Source: Astropecten irregularis (Eukaryota; Echinodermata; Asteroidea; Paxillosida; Astropectinidae). Taken from it: a stretch of 64,000 nt of DNA. Positions 23,035-34,894 of the stretch are shown here, piece after piece. The notes under the pieces were generated by a model that searched no databases, was not told the DNA's origin, and worked only from the letters and a program-made list of their open reading frames with translations. The stretch is taken from positions 8,779,662 through 8,843,661 of the forward strand of contig OZ020252.1 in assembly GCA_963971285.1 (NCBI GenBank), written 5' to 3'. The translations under genes were made by a program, and so were the position numbers. Positions within the stretch are counted from its first letter, which is position 1. The number at the start of each line of letters is the position of its first letter.

Positions 23035-23256
23035 GGGCGTTTGACGAAACGGAGGCTCAGACTCCGTCTCAGGCTCCGGCTCCAAGTTTCATGAAACCGA
23101 AATAACGGGTATCAAAATAGAAGCTTTTAGCAGCGGTTCTGAAGTAGATTCTCAGGCTGGTTTGAAAAGGAAAAGAAAGCTGAAAAACCACAACCTAGAT
23201 TTTGGCATGTAGATGACAGAGCTGGAGCCTGAGCCTAAGCCTTCGTTTCACCCCCC
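23035..23256. mobile_element. Inverted-repeat element with GGGCGTTTGACGAAACGGAG ends
   Basis: The left end GGCGTTTGACGAAACGGAGG is mirrored by CCTTCGTTTCACCCCCC. The inner words CTCAGGCTCCGGCTCC and GGAGCCTGAGCC are shared with the related elements. It abuts a MITE-A at 23259. Confidence 0.55.
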
Positions 23257-23258
23257 TA

Positions 23259-23586
23259 TTAAAGGTAATATCATACTTTGGTTTTTGTCAAAGAAATGCA
23301 GATTCATGGGCAAAAAATATCAAGACAGATACAGCAACAGGTATCTGTGAAAATTTGGTCCCATACGGTGCCCGCTTTCTGGAAAAGAGTGAAAAACGGC
23401 CACAGTATTTCTTAAGTTTCTCTTTTCAGTCGTTGTTTTACTCTTTTCTGGATAAATACACCATTTCAGGCGGAACAATTTGAACGGTATGTTTCTACCA
23501 TCACCATCTTTATACTCTGTTAGTTATACGTAAAGCTGTGAACATTTCTGTTTTGGCTTCTTACCAAAGTATGATACTACATTTAA
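23259..23586 (+). mobile_element. MITE-A copy, slightly shortened
   Basis: It runs from TTAAAGGTAATATCATACTT to GTATGATACTACATTTAA. The central GATC palindrome is missing. Confidence 0.7.
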
Positions 23587-23744
23587 TAACAGGTCCGTAC
23601 ATACGTGTGTGTGTGGATCACCTGTACGATTATGTACGTGCGTGCCTGTCATTGTCAGTGCGGGTAATCGGTTCGAGTATCCACACCAACAGCGTCATGA
23701 ACCAAGACTACAGAACCAAGAATAGCCGTGTATAACGCAAAAAA

Positions 23745-24084
23745 AATTGTTGTGTTGCCCTCAAGTGGAAAAATATAAATTTTGGGTCGGTCGGTCGATT
23801 TTTTATTTTTTATTTATTTATTTTTTTTGTTTTTCCGACTTTCAAACATTAAGAATAAATACTGTGTCGTTCATATGCATATCTAAAATATGGAATATAT
23901 TAAATGACACAACATTAAAAGAGAACCTGAGGAGACACGCTTTTTTACTGCTAAATTTGACATTTTCTGTCAAAAATTGTGAGTTTTTATACTTTATGAC
24001 TCGGATAAAAAAAAATAAATAAAAAAATCCCGACCCAAAGTTTTGGCATTTTACGGTCGGTCGCTGAGGGCAACACAACAATTT
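23745..24084. mobile_element. MITE with TTGTTGTGTTGCCCTCA ends
   Basis: The left end AAATTGTTGTGTTGCCCTCA is exactly mirrored by TGAGGGCAACACAACAATTT. Inside, TTTGGGTCGGTCGGTCG pairs with CGACCCAAAG. The middle is AT-rich. About 340 bp, non-coding. Confidence 0.75.
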
Positions 24085-24385
24085 ATTTTGTTGGGCCTAA
24101 TGCACACACTTTGAACCATTATAAGTTGTGTAATGCATAACACTAGGCCTGGTATGGTGACCTATAAAAAGGACGCACTAGGTCGCGTTTAACGATGCAT
24201 AATCAATTAAAGTGGTTCTATACAAATAATACAAGCCAGGTCGTTATATACATAAACACGCAAGTGAGTGTAGAAAGCTGGCAGACAAAAATCAATATAT
24301 AAGGAAGAATAGCCAAAGAAACAAAAGTAATGCGAAAAGTGTCTATCGGTATCCGCTTTCAATATCCAACCAACTCCCACCTCCC

Positions 24386-24618
24386 AGGGTTTCAACAATT
24401 TCAGTTCCATACGGGCCCACCTTTTGAGAAAACAATGAAAAACGGCCACAGTATTTTTCTTTTATTTTTGTTGTTTAAAAGATCCAAAATAATTTGGGTC
24501 ACTGGTTTTACTCTTTTCTGGATAAGTACAGCATTTTAGGCAGAAATATTTTAATGGTATGTTTCTACCATCACCAACTTTATACGGAATAAAGTTATAT
24601 AGGTAAATCTGTGAAATG
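24386..24618 (+). mobile_element. MITE-A fragment
   Basis: Family words start at CAATTTCAGTTCCATACGG and continue through GAAAAACGGCCACAGTATTT to GGTAAATCTGTGAA. Both ends are lost. Confidence 0.6.
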
Positions 24619-24751
24619 AATAAAGAAAACTCTAAAATGCTTCAGTGGGCAGGATTCTAAGTATGCCGAGATAATTAGCTGAGATAATTCTCAGAATTAT
24701 TTCGAAGTTTAAAAGAAATGGACCTCAACTTGTCAAGTTTTCTTGGTTCGA

Positions 24752-25115
24752 TTACATACTTTGGTAGCATATGCCGAAACAGACATCTTCACATATTTAC
24801 CTATAACTTACAGGGTATAAAGAATGATGGAGATGGTAGAAAATACTATTAGAATTGTTGTACCTGAAATGCTGTAAGTTAACCCAGAAAAAGAGTAAAA
24901 CCAATGGCCAAAAAATAGTTTTGATCTTTGGAAGATCAAAAATCGTGTGAACAGATTTTTCAAACACTTTGGGCGTTTTTCACTGATTTCTCAAAAGGTG
25001 GACACCGTGTGGGACTGGGAATTTCACAGATGACTGTTACTGTATCTTCCGTGATATTTTTGCCCATGAATCTATATTTCTTTGACAATATCCAAAGTAT
25101 GAAATTACCTTTAAG
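24752..25115 (-). mobile_element. MITE-A copy, reverse
   Basis: It starts near ACATACTTTGGTAGCATATG and ends AGTATGAAATTACCTTTAA, with the reverse interior order. Confidence 0.7.
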
Positions 25116-25599
25116 AGAAAATTTTTTTAAAACTAATTGACAGACATTGCTACAAAATATCATCAGAATAATTGCACAACAAACACAATACTATTGTTCT
25201 TTTTTTCTTGTCTATTTATTCATTAAGATATTTTCTCCACAAAAATACAAACATCACAAATTATGTACAACTAGATATACACAGAACATCAAATATTCTT
25301 TTAAAAAAAATTATGTGCATAACATGATCGAGAATCATCTTTTAGGAAAATAGTATCTTTCTGAACCTTTGTACTCTGTTTCTATTTTATGAAAACGATC
25401 ATGCTTAATAATTAACCATGATTATAACTTGACCAAACTATGCAACAAATGACTCTCATGCTTCAAATTCCCACCAGATAAAAACGTCAAGTGTTATCTA
25501 AAAAGGATTTTTACATTCTTGTTTATCACCAAACATGATTGGAAAAATATGTGGCATTAGCAGAAGTATGTTACTGAAATGTAGACACAGCAACTGCAC

Positions 25600-25849
25600 C
25601 AGGGGCCAATTTCATAGAGATGCTTAGCACAAAAAATTGCTTAGCACAAAAAATGGCTTGCCCAATAAAACAAACAACCCATTGAAAATTCAATTTGATA
25701 TCCATGGTCAGTGCAACAGCCAAAGAACAATTGCAAGTGATACACAACACATGGACATTTGGTAGTTAATCCTGTTTTTATTAAGGCAGAAATGCCAAGC
25801 TTAGCGATTTTTTTGTGCTAAGCAGCTCTATGAAATTGGTTGTCCCCAG
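25600..25849. mobile_element. MITE with CAGGGGCC ends
   Basis: CAGGGGCCAATTTCATAGAG is mirrored by CTCTATGAAATTGGTTGTCC. The interior CACAAAAAATGGCTTGCCCA and ATATCCATGGTCAGTGCAAC is the family core. Confidence 0.75.
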
Positions 25850-26449
25850 GTATAAACATGCCACTATATGGTTATTATCAAATTATGAACTGAGCTCAAA
25901 TTTGCATTTGCACCCCAATTTGTAATATTTTTACAAACTAAACTCATTGAAAATGACAGAAGTGTGTCTCTTTCGGTCCCCATTGATCTCACTTTCATCA
26001 TCATTAGGATCCAATGTCATTGATTAGAGGAGATGGAAATGGAGACAATCCCAGGTAAGCCAAAGAAGGGTACGATGATAATCATTTGACTGGCTTGACC
26101 TGACAAAAGAAATGTTAAAGGGAGAAAAGAAGGGTCACAATAAATTCAAAGTTATCAGTTACACATCGGTGTCTCCCAACTGCCCAAGAGCAACTGAGGT
26201 ATTGTTTACTCCATAAAGGGAGTATGTAGGATTTACAAGGCCTCCCAAAACAAAATTGAGACAGAAAATGGACTCAACAGTTCATTAACAGTGCAAACAG
26301 TCACAATGGGAAATCTTGGTTCATCAGATGCTGGGTTTTTCAAGGTAGTCAAGATATCTAGTGTATTTTTCAAAGATCGTTCATCCGAACGATTTTTGGA
26401 ACAAACATGAAGGACACCCTCACTTGAGTTGTTTTAGTTATCCCCTTTC

Positions 26450-26757
26450 ACTCAAGGTATGAAAATAGTGCTGGTAGAAACATACCATTACAATTCCATT
26501 ACATTTCCACCTGAAATGCTGTATTCATCCAGAAATTAGTAAAACAAAGACAGAAAACAGTTTTGATCTCGGGGTAAGATCAAAACCATTCTTCATGTTT
26601 TATAAGAAAAATTTCTCTATTTCTTGTGACTCAGATGTCCGAATGAGCTCAAATTTTCACAGGTTTCTTATTTCATGTACATGTTTGATCAGACAAAGCA
26701 TGAGTGCTGTCCTGTGACCTTTACCAATCATGTATTGTACCTTTAAAGGGCATGTAC
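26450..26757 (-). mobile_element. MITE-A variant subfamily
   Basis: AGGTATGAAAATAGTGCTGG, TTTTGATCTCGGGGTAAG, TTTTCACAGGTTTCTTATTT and ACCTTTACCAATCATG match the variant near 9689. The left end is degraded. Confidence 0.55.
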
Positions 26758-26848
26758 AACATTGGTTACAATTTAATTTTATTTGTCTTCGAATAAAAAA
26801 AAAAACATGCAGCACATGTCATCATCAGAAAAAAACTAGAAAAACGAT

Positions 26849-26970
26849 GAAGTTGCACTTTTAGGTATACAATGTGTAGCTTTGCGTAACCCATTGTAGA
26901 CCCAAACAATATTGCCATATGCAAAGGGCATGGTACTAAGTTCAACCTGTATACCTAAAAGTACAACTTT
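26849..26970. mobile_element. Short inverted-repeat element (TTAGGTATAC)
   Basis: AAGTTGCACTTTTAGGTATAC is mirrored by GTATACCTAAAAGTACAACTT around an unrelated 80-bp middle. No coding capacity. Confidence 0.5.
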
Positions 26971-27574
26971 TGGTTTTGTACCTTTTGACAAACAATGCTG
27001 TGTGCATTAAACAGTGTTGACTCCTTGGCATCAAGTAGGGTATCAAAATGCAGCTTAAGATGTGCCCTAAACAATCAGACTATTCATATCATCCCAAACC
27101 GCTTAGATTTTAAGGGGTCGGGCATCAAAATCAACTGGAAGTTACTTTTTGTGCACCCTTTATGTAGATATATGGCAAGGACAAAATCAGACAACCTATG
27201 GATTTGTTTAGTTAAACTGTTGAACTATTTGTTGATGACTGACTGTACCTTTGTCTGTGTTAGAACAAATGCCACAAAATGTTTACAGAGCTAGACCACA
27301 ATAGTGCAGATAATAGATAAGGGACATACATTACATTATACCAGTACATACAGCAGTACTTGGAATTATACATCTGTAGTTCTGTGCATGAAAGTAGCTT
27401 AATAAACAGGTCAAATAAAATTAATAATCTTTAGGATTTCAGATTTTTTTCCTCACAGGCTGTGTACAAACGAATCTAGGAGATTTTCAGATTTCAGACT
27501 TTGTATGCTCCCTGTCAGCTGTTTTCAGACATTTTTATCATTGGTCAATCTCATCCCTGCCTCAGTTCTGCATA

Positions 27575-27750
27575 CCATACAGGTGCTCTACCAACTGAGC
27601 CATTCAGCCGAACAAAGATAATTGACTATTGGGATCACCACCAATGTAGGGCTGGATGGCTTAGTTGGTAGAGCGCCTGTACATTATTCAGGAGGTCGTC
27701 TGTTCGAATCCCGCTCCATTCAATTTTTCTTTGTTTACTTTTCAATCAAA
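27575..27750. mobile_element. tRNA-bearing repeat, head-to-head pair
   Basis: Reverse head at 27580-27610 (GTGCTCTACCAACTGAGCC). Forward head at 27650-27725 (GGCTGGATGGCTTAGTTGG, then TGTTCGAATCCCGCTCC) followed by TTCTTTGTTTACTTTTCAAT. Same arrangement as at 4803. Confidence 0.6.
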
Positions 27751-27756
27751 TAAAAT

Positions 27757-27958
27757 TACCGTAATTTTCGGAATATAGCCCGCTGCTAATGTGTTAATTC
27801 TCACCCTGAAAAATGTCTCTGCAGTTTATATTGTGGGCGGCTAATATGGCAACATCTGAAGAATAATACCAACTTTAGGGTATTCATAGATTCAATTTTC
27901 TGATTTTGGCGTGCTGCGGCTTATAAACCACGCGGCCTATATTCCGAAAATTACGGTA
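27757..27958. mobile_element. MITE with TACCGTAATTTTCGGAATAT ends
   Basis: TACCGTAATTTTCGGAATAT is exactly mirrored by ATATTCCGAAAATTACGGTA. A core with GCCCGCTGCTAATG and GCTGCGGCTTATAAACC makes a 200-bp palindromic element. Near-identical ends occur in many animal genomes. Confidence 0.8.
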
Positions 27959-28094
27959 GATATAAAAATGGACCAGCTCACAACTGAGCCAAAGTACTGC
28001 CGATATAAAATGTCCTTTTTTTTGTAAATTTTGTTTTAAAATTTAATTTCTAATAATATATAGTTCAATCTACTTTTATTTTATTTTGTTGACA

Positions 28095-28360
28095 GGTGAA
28101 CAAAGAAAAATTGACTGTAGCGGGATTCGAACCGGGGACCTCCTGAATACCGTACCAGCGTTCTTACCAACTGAGCTATCCTGCCGTATGTTGGTGGTGT
28201 CCCTAATAGTCAATTAGATTTGGTCAGTTTGTTCAGTCAGTCAAATGCAGTCAGTTTCCCATGTGGTTATTTGATGATTATATTAATTAAAAAGCTGTAT
28301 CCTCTTTGAGTGATCCCCCATGTACTGTTCTCAGGTTGTAGCATTGCTGTGAGTATCGAT
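28095..28360 (-). mobile_element. tRNA-bearing repeat, reverse
   Basis: AACAAAGAAAAATTGACTG, GCGGGATTCGAACCGGGGAC, TACCAACTGAGCTATCCTGC, and the far end CTCTTTGAGTGATCCCCC. A well-preserved B box. Confidence 0.65.
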
Positions 28361-28369
28361 ACAAATGAT

Positions 28370-28562
28370 CCCTGGGATATGGCAGTGTGTGCGTGGTTTC
28401 ATGGCTTCTGACTGCCAAACGAACAAAGATAATCGACTATTAGGGACACTACCAATGTAGGGCTGGATAGCTCATTTGGTAGAGCGCCTGTACGGTATTC
28501 ACGAAGTCGCGGGTTCGAATCCCGCATTCCCACTCCATGTTCCCGCTATATGTTCACCTTTG
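28370..28562 (+). mobile_element. tRNA-bearing repeat, forward
   Basis: GATATGGCAGTGTGTGCG, TGACTGCCAAACGAACAAAG, GGCTGGATAGCTCATTTGG, CGGGTTCGAATCCCGC and TGTTCACCTTTGAAC. It faces the copy at 28095. Confidence 0.65.
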
Positions 28563-28704
28563 AACATTTTTTTTTTTAGAGTAGATTGATTTAGTGTGTA
28601 CAAGGTTTTCCAGAAAAAATGCAACACTGTGTCGAGAACCATTATAAATTAAACTGTTTACTACTTCAAGATTCAGTTATAATGACGCAAACATGACTTG
28701 GCTA

Positions 28705-28905
28705 TCACCATGTAGAAATAGAATTCACATGTGCAACATCATTAATGGGACCATTAGAGAAAAACAGCCTAGGTATATCTGTCCAAGGATACCTTTGATT
28801 GAATGACGTATGTTGTTCGAGGACAAGAATGGTTTCATTGCTATTCCATATATCCTCGTTATCCCCTGTCTTACTATGATACAGATACACAGGATACTGA
28901 CCTTT
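28705..28905 (-). CDS. Orphan ORF or exon-like fragment
   Basis: An open frame of about 65 codons ends in TGA at 28705, and its composition is protein-like (GQYPVYLYHSKTGDNEDIW, HTSFNQRYPWTDIPRLFF). No family was recognised. Its right side is cut at the edge of a MITE-A fragment, with no good splice acceptor. It may be the last exon of an otherwise lost gene, a processed remnant, or chance. No partner exon was found within the window. Confidence 0.25.
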   Translation of the reverse strand, partial: KGQYPVYLYHSKTGDNEDIWNSNETILVLEQHTSFNQRYPWTDIPRLFFSNGPINDVAHVNSISTW

Positions 28906-29116
28906 AAAGGAGTATGATACTTTGGTAAGAAACCAAAACAGACATGTTCACAGATTTACGTATAACTTACAGGGTATGAAGATGGTGCTGGTAGAAACAT
29001 ACCGTTAACATTTTTCTGCCTGAAATGGTGTATTTATCCAGAAATTAGTAAAACAACGACCGAAAATCTATTTGATCTTTTAAAAGATCAAAAATAAAAG
29101 AGAAAAGACTTAAGAA
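28905..29116 (-). mobile_element. Half MITE-A running into a minisatellite
   Basis: The copy begins TTTAAAGGAGTATGATACT and follows the reverse order to GAGAAAAGACTTAAGAAA. At that point, inside the family sequence, the 16-bp repeat starts. The other half was not found beyond the array. Confidence 0.7.
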
Positions 29117-30956
29117 ACCTCTTCCTGATGCACCCTCTTCCTGATGCACCCTCTTCCTGATGCACCCTCTTCCTGATGCACCCTCTTCCTGATACACCCT
29201 CTTCCTGATTCACCCTCTTCTTGATGAACCTCTTCCTGATGCACCCTCTTCCTGATGCACCCTCTTCCTGATGCACCCTCTTCCTGATACACCCTCTTCC
29301 TGATACACCCTCTTCCTGATACACCCTCTTCTTGATGAACCTCTTCCTGATGCACCTTCTTCCTGATGCACCCCCTTCCTGATACACCCTCTTCCTGATA
29401 CACCCTCTTCTTGATGAACCTCTTCCTGATGCACCCTCTTCCTGATGCACCCTCTTCCTGATGCACCCTCTTCCTGATACACCCTCTTCCTGATACACCC
29501 TCTTCCTGATACACCCTCTTCTTGATGAACCTCTTCCTGATGCACCTTCTTCCTGATGCACCCTCTTCCTGATACACTATCTTCCTGATACATGTACACT
29601 GTCTTCCTGATGCACCCTCTTCTTGATACAACCTCTTCCTGATACCACCTCTTCCTGATACAACCTCTTCCTGATACACCCTCTTCCTGATACACCCTCT
29701 TCTTGATGAACCTCTTCCTGATGCACCTTCTTCCTGATGCACCCTCTTCCTGATACACTATCTTCCTGATACATGTACACTGTCTTCCTGATGCACCCTC
29801 TTCTTGATACAACCTCTTCCTGATACCACCTCTTCCTGATACAACCTCTTCCTGATACACCCTCTTCCTGATACACTCTCTTCCTGATGCACCCTCTTCC
29901 TGATACAACCTCTTCCTGATACACCCTCTTCCCGATGCACACTCTTCTTGATGAACCTCTTCCTGATGCACCCTCTTCCTGATGCACCCTCTCCCTGATA
30001 CACTATCTTCCTGATACACCCTCTTCCTGATACACCCTCTTCCTGATACACCCTCTTCCCGATGCACACTCTTCTTGATGAACCTCTTCCTGATGCACCC
30101 TCTTCCTGATGCACCCTCTTCCTGATGCACCCTCTCCCTGATACACTATCTTCCTGATACAACCTCTTCCTGATACACCCTCTTCCCGATGCACCCTCTT
30201 CCTGATGAACCCGCTTCTTGACACAACCTCTTCCTGATACAACCTCTTCCTGATACACTCTCTTCCTGATGCACCCTCTTCTTGACACAACCTCTTCCTG
30301 ATGCACCCTCTTCCTGATGCACCCCAGGCGCGGTTCTAGAGCCAAACTTTTTGGGGGGCTAGAAGAGCCATTATTTTTTGGGGGGGCTAGAAGACCCAAT
30401 ATTTTGGGTTCTTCTAACACTCGCTTCTGCTATGTCTTATAAGGGGTCGAAAAACATGCACATTATAGCCCACACAACGCGTTCTTTTATGTAATTTGCG
30501 CTTAATAACTGCAAAAATCCAGTATTTTCAAGACTTTTTTTTTTTTCACTTGCATTTTTTTTGGGGGGCTAGACAAAATTTTTGGGGGGCTACAGCCCCT
30601 AGCCCCCCCGTAGAACCGCCCCTGATGCACCCTCTTCCTGATACAACCCCTTCTTGATACAACCTCTTCCTGATGCACCCTCTTCCTGATACACTCTCTT
30701 CTTGACACAACCTCTTCCTGATACACCCTCTTCCTGATACACCCTCTTCTTGACACAACCTCTTCCTGATACACTCTCTTCCTGATGCACCCTCTTCTTG
30801 ACACAACCTCTTCCTGATGCACCCTCTTCCTGATGCACCCTCTTCTTGATACAACCTCTTCCTGATACAACCTCTTCCTGATGCAACCTCTAGCTGATAC
30901 AACCTCTTCCTGAAGCACCCTCTTCCTGATGCACCCTCTTCTTGATACAACCACTT
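29117..30956. repeat. 16-bp minisatellite with higher-order structure
   Basis: Units like ACCCTCTTCCTGATGC and ACCCTCTTCCTGATAC repeat roughly 90-100 times, with variants CTTCTTGATGA and CTTCCCGATGC. A block of about 182 bp, including CATGTACACTGTCTTCC, occurs twice (29515-29696 and 29697-29878), which shows higher-order duplication. Because 16 is not a multiple of three and the minus strand lacks stops, all three minus frames stay open for up to 306 codons. Those frames (HQEEGASGRGCIRKRV-type) are artefacts of the repeat. The array is split by an element at 30325-30624. Confidence 0.9.
30325..30624. mobile_element. hAT-like non-autonomous element inside the minisatellite
   Basis: The ends CAGGCGCGGTTCTAGAGCC and GTAGAACCGCCCCTG form inverted repeats, with TTTTTGGGGGGCTAG words at both sides. 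ATGCACCC stands on both flanks, fitting the 8-bp duplication of hAT elements. That 8-mer is also part of the satellite unit, so the duplication is suggestive only. 300 bp. Confidence 0.7.
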
Positions 30957-31028
30957 TTTTCTCGTACACTTTCCTTCTTATACACTTTTTCTGTGATACA
31001 GTACACTTCCTTCCTTACATGGGGAGTC

Positions 31029-31315
31029 AGGTTGGCGTAGCGGTTCTTTCCTCGCCTTTTACCTCTGTGGACCGGGTTCAAGTCCGGCTCGGTTCACAAG
31101 TGGATTAGATTTTCAGTCCCTACCTGATTCCGTGGGTTTTACCCAGAATATTACTCTGGGGTTTTCCTCCCACCTCTAAAACTGCATCTTCTTCTCATCA
31201 TCTTTTTTTTTTCTATAACAGGTTTCATCAGGCTTGCGAGCTACAGTGCCTTGGTCACTTTTGAGGAATCCTTGGTGTCATTACCAGAAATAAATAATAA
31301 TAATAATAAATAAAT
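31029..31315 (+). mobile_element. tRNA-derived SINE with (AAT)n tail
   Basis: Second copy of the family at 1171: AGGTTGGCGTAGCGG, GGGTTCAAGTCCGGCTC, TACTCTGGGGTTTTCCTCCC, GTCATTACCAGAAATAAATA and ATAATAATAATAAATAAAT. It lies just beyond the minisatellite. Confidence 0.7.
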
Positions 31316-32127
31316 ACACAATTTACCTCTAATATACATTTCCACTTAAAATCATTCAGAGGAAATACATGGCATTACTGCTGGGCAGGGGTGGGGGGGG
31401 GGGGAACCAACATATCATAAGTTTAAAGTCTATATTTAGCTTGGGTACACTATTCCTGAAAGGAGTTTTTTTAAACCCTATTGTGTGAAAACAAAATATG
31501 GAGCTATTTTTGGAGCAATTTATTTTCACTTTCCCATTGAAGAGTCTATATTTAGCTTGGGCAACAAGACCACCACTGGTTTCAACAATGCCTACACTGC
31601 ACGGGTGAAGCACACACCAGTGATTCTGCAAAGATTTGATCACAAAGGGTTTGAATACGGTATTCAGGTATTGTGTGCGTGGGTGAGCCAACAATGCTCA
31701 AATGCTATTATTAGAAAGGTATTTCAACTTCAACTTCTGATTACTTAACAGAGAGTGATGGACTGCATTGTTGGCCAAGGCTGGCGCAGGAATATTAGCG
31801 TTGCCTGCGGAACAACACCACCCAAATCATTTTAGTGGGACAAAATTTTACAAATAATAGGCTTTTCACAGTAGTACCCTTTGCGTGTGTACATGTGTCA
31901 AACTTTATACCAGTCTACCTAGTTTGAACTCTTCCAAATTTCAACAACAAGTAAATTGTGCTCAGGTCTTCATAGAATATTCACCTCAGGATGCACTTTT
32001 GTGTTGCATGAGACATTCACACCATCACTATTTATCATTGCTCCCAACCGACCTCACGAGTAAGATTTAGTTTTGAACATGGATTGAGTGCTGTGTTAAA
32101 ATCTCACTGAGTTTAAAAGGCCAGGTT

Positions 32128-32572
32128 AAAAATTCTGAATACTCGAATTTTGGGAGTACTCGACCATTTAGTGCAAATTTAATTTTTTGTTACAATTCCA
32201 CGGTTGATTATGTTGGCGATGATTTCTGATAAATTATACTGACAATTGGAGTATGAAGATCATCAGGAACTTAGTATCAAATAGAGTAAGTAGCACAGTG
32301 TCATTTGCAAGGTTTGTAAAACAAGAATTTCTGAGAAGAGTAGCACAACATCCAACTTTAACTTTATGAAACTAAGTGCATTTTTGGCACTGCGTTGGCA
32401 CTGTGCATGTACTCCAATATGGACTCTGGTACTCGAACTCAGCCCTGTACTCGACCTTAAATATACTTGTACTCGATACCCAGGACTCGGACTCGTCAGC
32501 AATGTACTCGGCCCAGTACTCAGACCTTGAAGTACTTGGAGTACTCTGCACTCAGATTTGAGGACTCAATTC
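32128..32572. mobile_element. TACTCG word-repeat element
   Basis: Dense, irregular copies of TACTCGAACTCG, GGACTCGGACTCG and AGTACTTGGAGTACTC sit in both outer parts, around a plain middle. Same vocabulary as 35919-36518 and 62228-62518. Confidence 0.55.
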
Positions 32573-34014
32573 CAACAATGTGCGCTATGCATGTAGTTGC
32601 AGTCATGGGAATTAGGAAAATGCAAGAGAAACAACTCAGCTGTTTACACTACCGCTATCTAACTATTTAAAAAAGTACGGGTACAGGATTTACTTAGTAG
32701 AAAACTACACGCAAAAATGGGTGCGCCAAAAGTAGCTTTGGGACAATAATGCAGAGTTTTCACATCCATTATTAAAGCACATGTGATTACTTGTGGGTGT
32801 GTACTTCTTTCGTAATGAACTGAAATCACCACACGCCTACTGAGAAAGCATGCTTCAGTAGGCAGAGTAAATTGATCATACATATGTAGGTAAGAGTTCA
32901 ATTCTCACAGATTCCATTTTGGTGTATTTATAAACACTTTTATTGGGGGAAACTAGGGAGAGGTCTAACTTTACCGGGAGAGCTGGGCCTTTATCAATTA
33001 ATAGTTGGCAGGCACAAAAGGAAGCTTCTACCTGTTGCCCAATTCACTGTTGAAGTGGTACGTGGGCGGACCAGTTCAGATCCGACACACTGCGCAGCGT
33101 TTTTAAAGGACTGTCGATGCGTACCTGGCCGCAAGTACCGCACGCCAGAGGAAGGTGAAGGACGTTCAAGACTGGGAAAAAACAATTTGACATAATATAC
33201 AGACACAGGCAAGCTAGAACTGGTACTTGCGTGAATGCGATGACAGTGCGTGGGGTGAGGGTGGACAAAGGTTGTTGCATTAGATCTGACAGTCTTTCAT
33301 GCTTATACTATGGTTCGGAAAGGTACAAGGTACAATCTGCTGATGTGGAGGGGGGGGGGGGTCGTTGGAATAATTGGTTGTAAGGTCTTGCCTAGCAAAC
33401 ATTACAAGGCAGTGTGAATACCTGGCACAGATGATGGATTGCACAATGAGGCGCAATGCATTCAATGAACTGCCAAAGGGAAAGGCCCCTATATGTGTGC
33501 ATTGCAAAGTGCAAGGACGAAATCTATCTAGAAAAAGGTTTCACGCTTAAAAAGTTCTATGAACTTTTGTCCTAGTGAAAATTTGCAAAAGCTCACACAT
33601 GTACTCTGGTAATGACTGATAACATTATTCACAGATATGAAACATTTTATATAATGCATTGCAACGATTCCATCTGATGATTAAATGTTTCTTTTCTAAG
33701 TATGATAAAGAAAAGGGCACTAAACAATGTTTTTGTTTTACCTATTCTGTTCATCCAATTTATCTTTCTATGCATATCATTACAGCATCCTTTTTCAATC
33801 TCTTGTACAGCCTTCTATATTAGATGCATATCTCAAATTCAAAATTAGCTCGTGAAAACGTCCTTGAAATTGAAATTCCTAATGAAAATCGAAATTTGGG
33901 GAAAACAATGAATAAATGTTTCTCATAAATTGGGGTTAAAATTGGATTGTGCATGCTGCTACATGTATGTTTAATTCTAAATTTAATCACAAGTTCATAA
34001 ACCCAAATTAGGAC

Positions 34015-34217
34015 AATAGCACTCCGCACTTGCGCTAAAAATAGCACACCGGATCTCAGACAAACATTGCAACCATGCAAACGTGTGGTGGGTGTGCTTG
34101 TGTGCATGCATGGTGTACAATACATGTGTGAGTCAATGTTTGTCTGACATCCGGGGATTTTGTACATGCGCGCGCTGGCCAAATCACTCGTGTGACGTCA
34201 TTAGTGCGGAGCGCTAA
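34015..34217. mobile_element. MITE with AATAGCGCTCCGCAC-type ends
   Basis: AATAGCACTCCGCACTTGCG is mirrored by GTGCGGAGCGCTAA. The interior TCAGACAAACATTGC faces GTTTGTCTGACATCCGGGG. Family copies at 51743, 60656 and 61591. Confidence 0.7.
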
Positions 34218-34244
34218 TGATTAAGGTTTTCAGATACAATATTC

Positions 34245-34609
34245 TTAAAGGTAGTATCATACTTTGGTTTTTGTCAAAGAAGTACAGATTCATGGGCAAA
34301 AATATCAAGGAAGATACAGTCACAGTCATCTGTGAAAATTTCAGTCCCGTACGGTGCCCACTTTTTGAGAAAAATGTAAAATACGGTCACAGTACTTCTT
34401 AAGTCTTTTCTCTTTTATTTTTGATCTTTTAAAAGATCCAAAAGATTTTTAGTCGTTGTTTTACTAATTTCTGAATACATACACCATTTCAAGCGGAAAA
34501 AATTTAACGGTAAGTTTCTACCAGCACCATCTTCATACCCTGTAAGTTATACGTAAATCTGTGAACATTTCTGTTTTGGTTTCTTACCAAAGTATGATAC
34601 TATCTTTAA
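34245..34609 (+). mobile_element. MITE-A, full length
   Basis: It runs from TTAAAGGTAGTATCATACTT to GTATGATACTATCTTTAA, with the complete interior. Confidence 0.8.
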
Positions 34610-34894
34610 CTGTAGAAGACAGCATTAAAAATTAAAACAATAATGAATGATAATCAATGTCAACAATATATAGGTAAAGTTGAAGAAAAGTACAATGAAG
34701 GACTATCATGTGTCGAAATAACGCTTCTTGTGATTTTGATATTCCACAGAAAATGGTTCAGTGTGGCAAGATGGTCTCTTTTCATAGATGCAAGACCGGC
34801 TTTGGTAACAGAGATATATAAAATACCACAGTAAGTACCAGTTAGCAAAACTCAAAAACAGGCGCCAAAAAGCAACCAAATTTAAACAACATTT

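Larger units (their letters stand above)
22565..28704. other. No host gene seen; repeats listed separately
   Basis: Outside the repeats listed in this span, both strands have only short AT-rich open frames with no recognisable domain. The first 300 bp upstream of the P450 start (22565-22900) would hold its promoter or 5' UTR; no TATA box was identified there. Confidence 0.5.

Noticed and set aside
29117-30956. CRISPR array
   Set aside because: The repeats are contiguous 16-bp units without unique spacers, in a eukaryotic context.
29088-30969. Long minus-strand open frames (up to 306 codons) rich in QEEG and RKR repeats
   Set aside because: They are the three-frame reading of a stop-free 16-bp minisatellite, and the same peptide appears in all frames.
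33000-33300. Possible gene or RNA around the GC-richer stretch
   Set aside because: Short frames on both strands, no splice-consistent exon and no known RNA motif were found.
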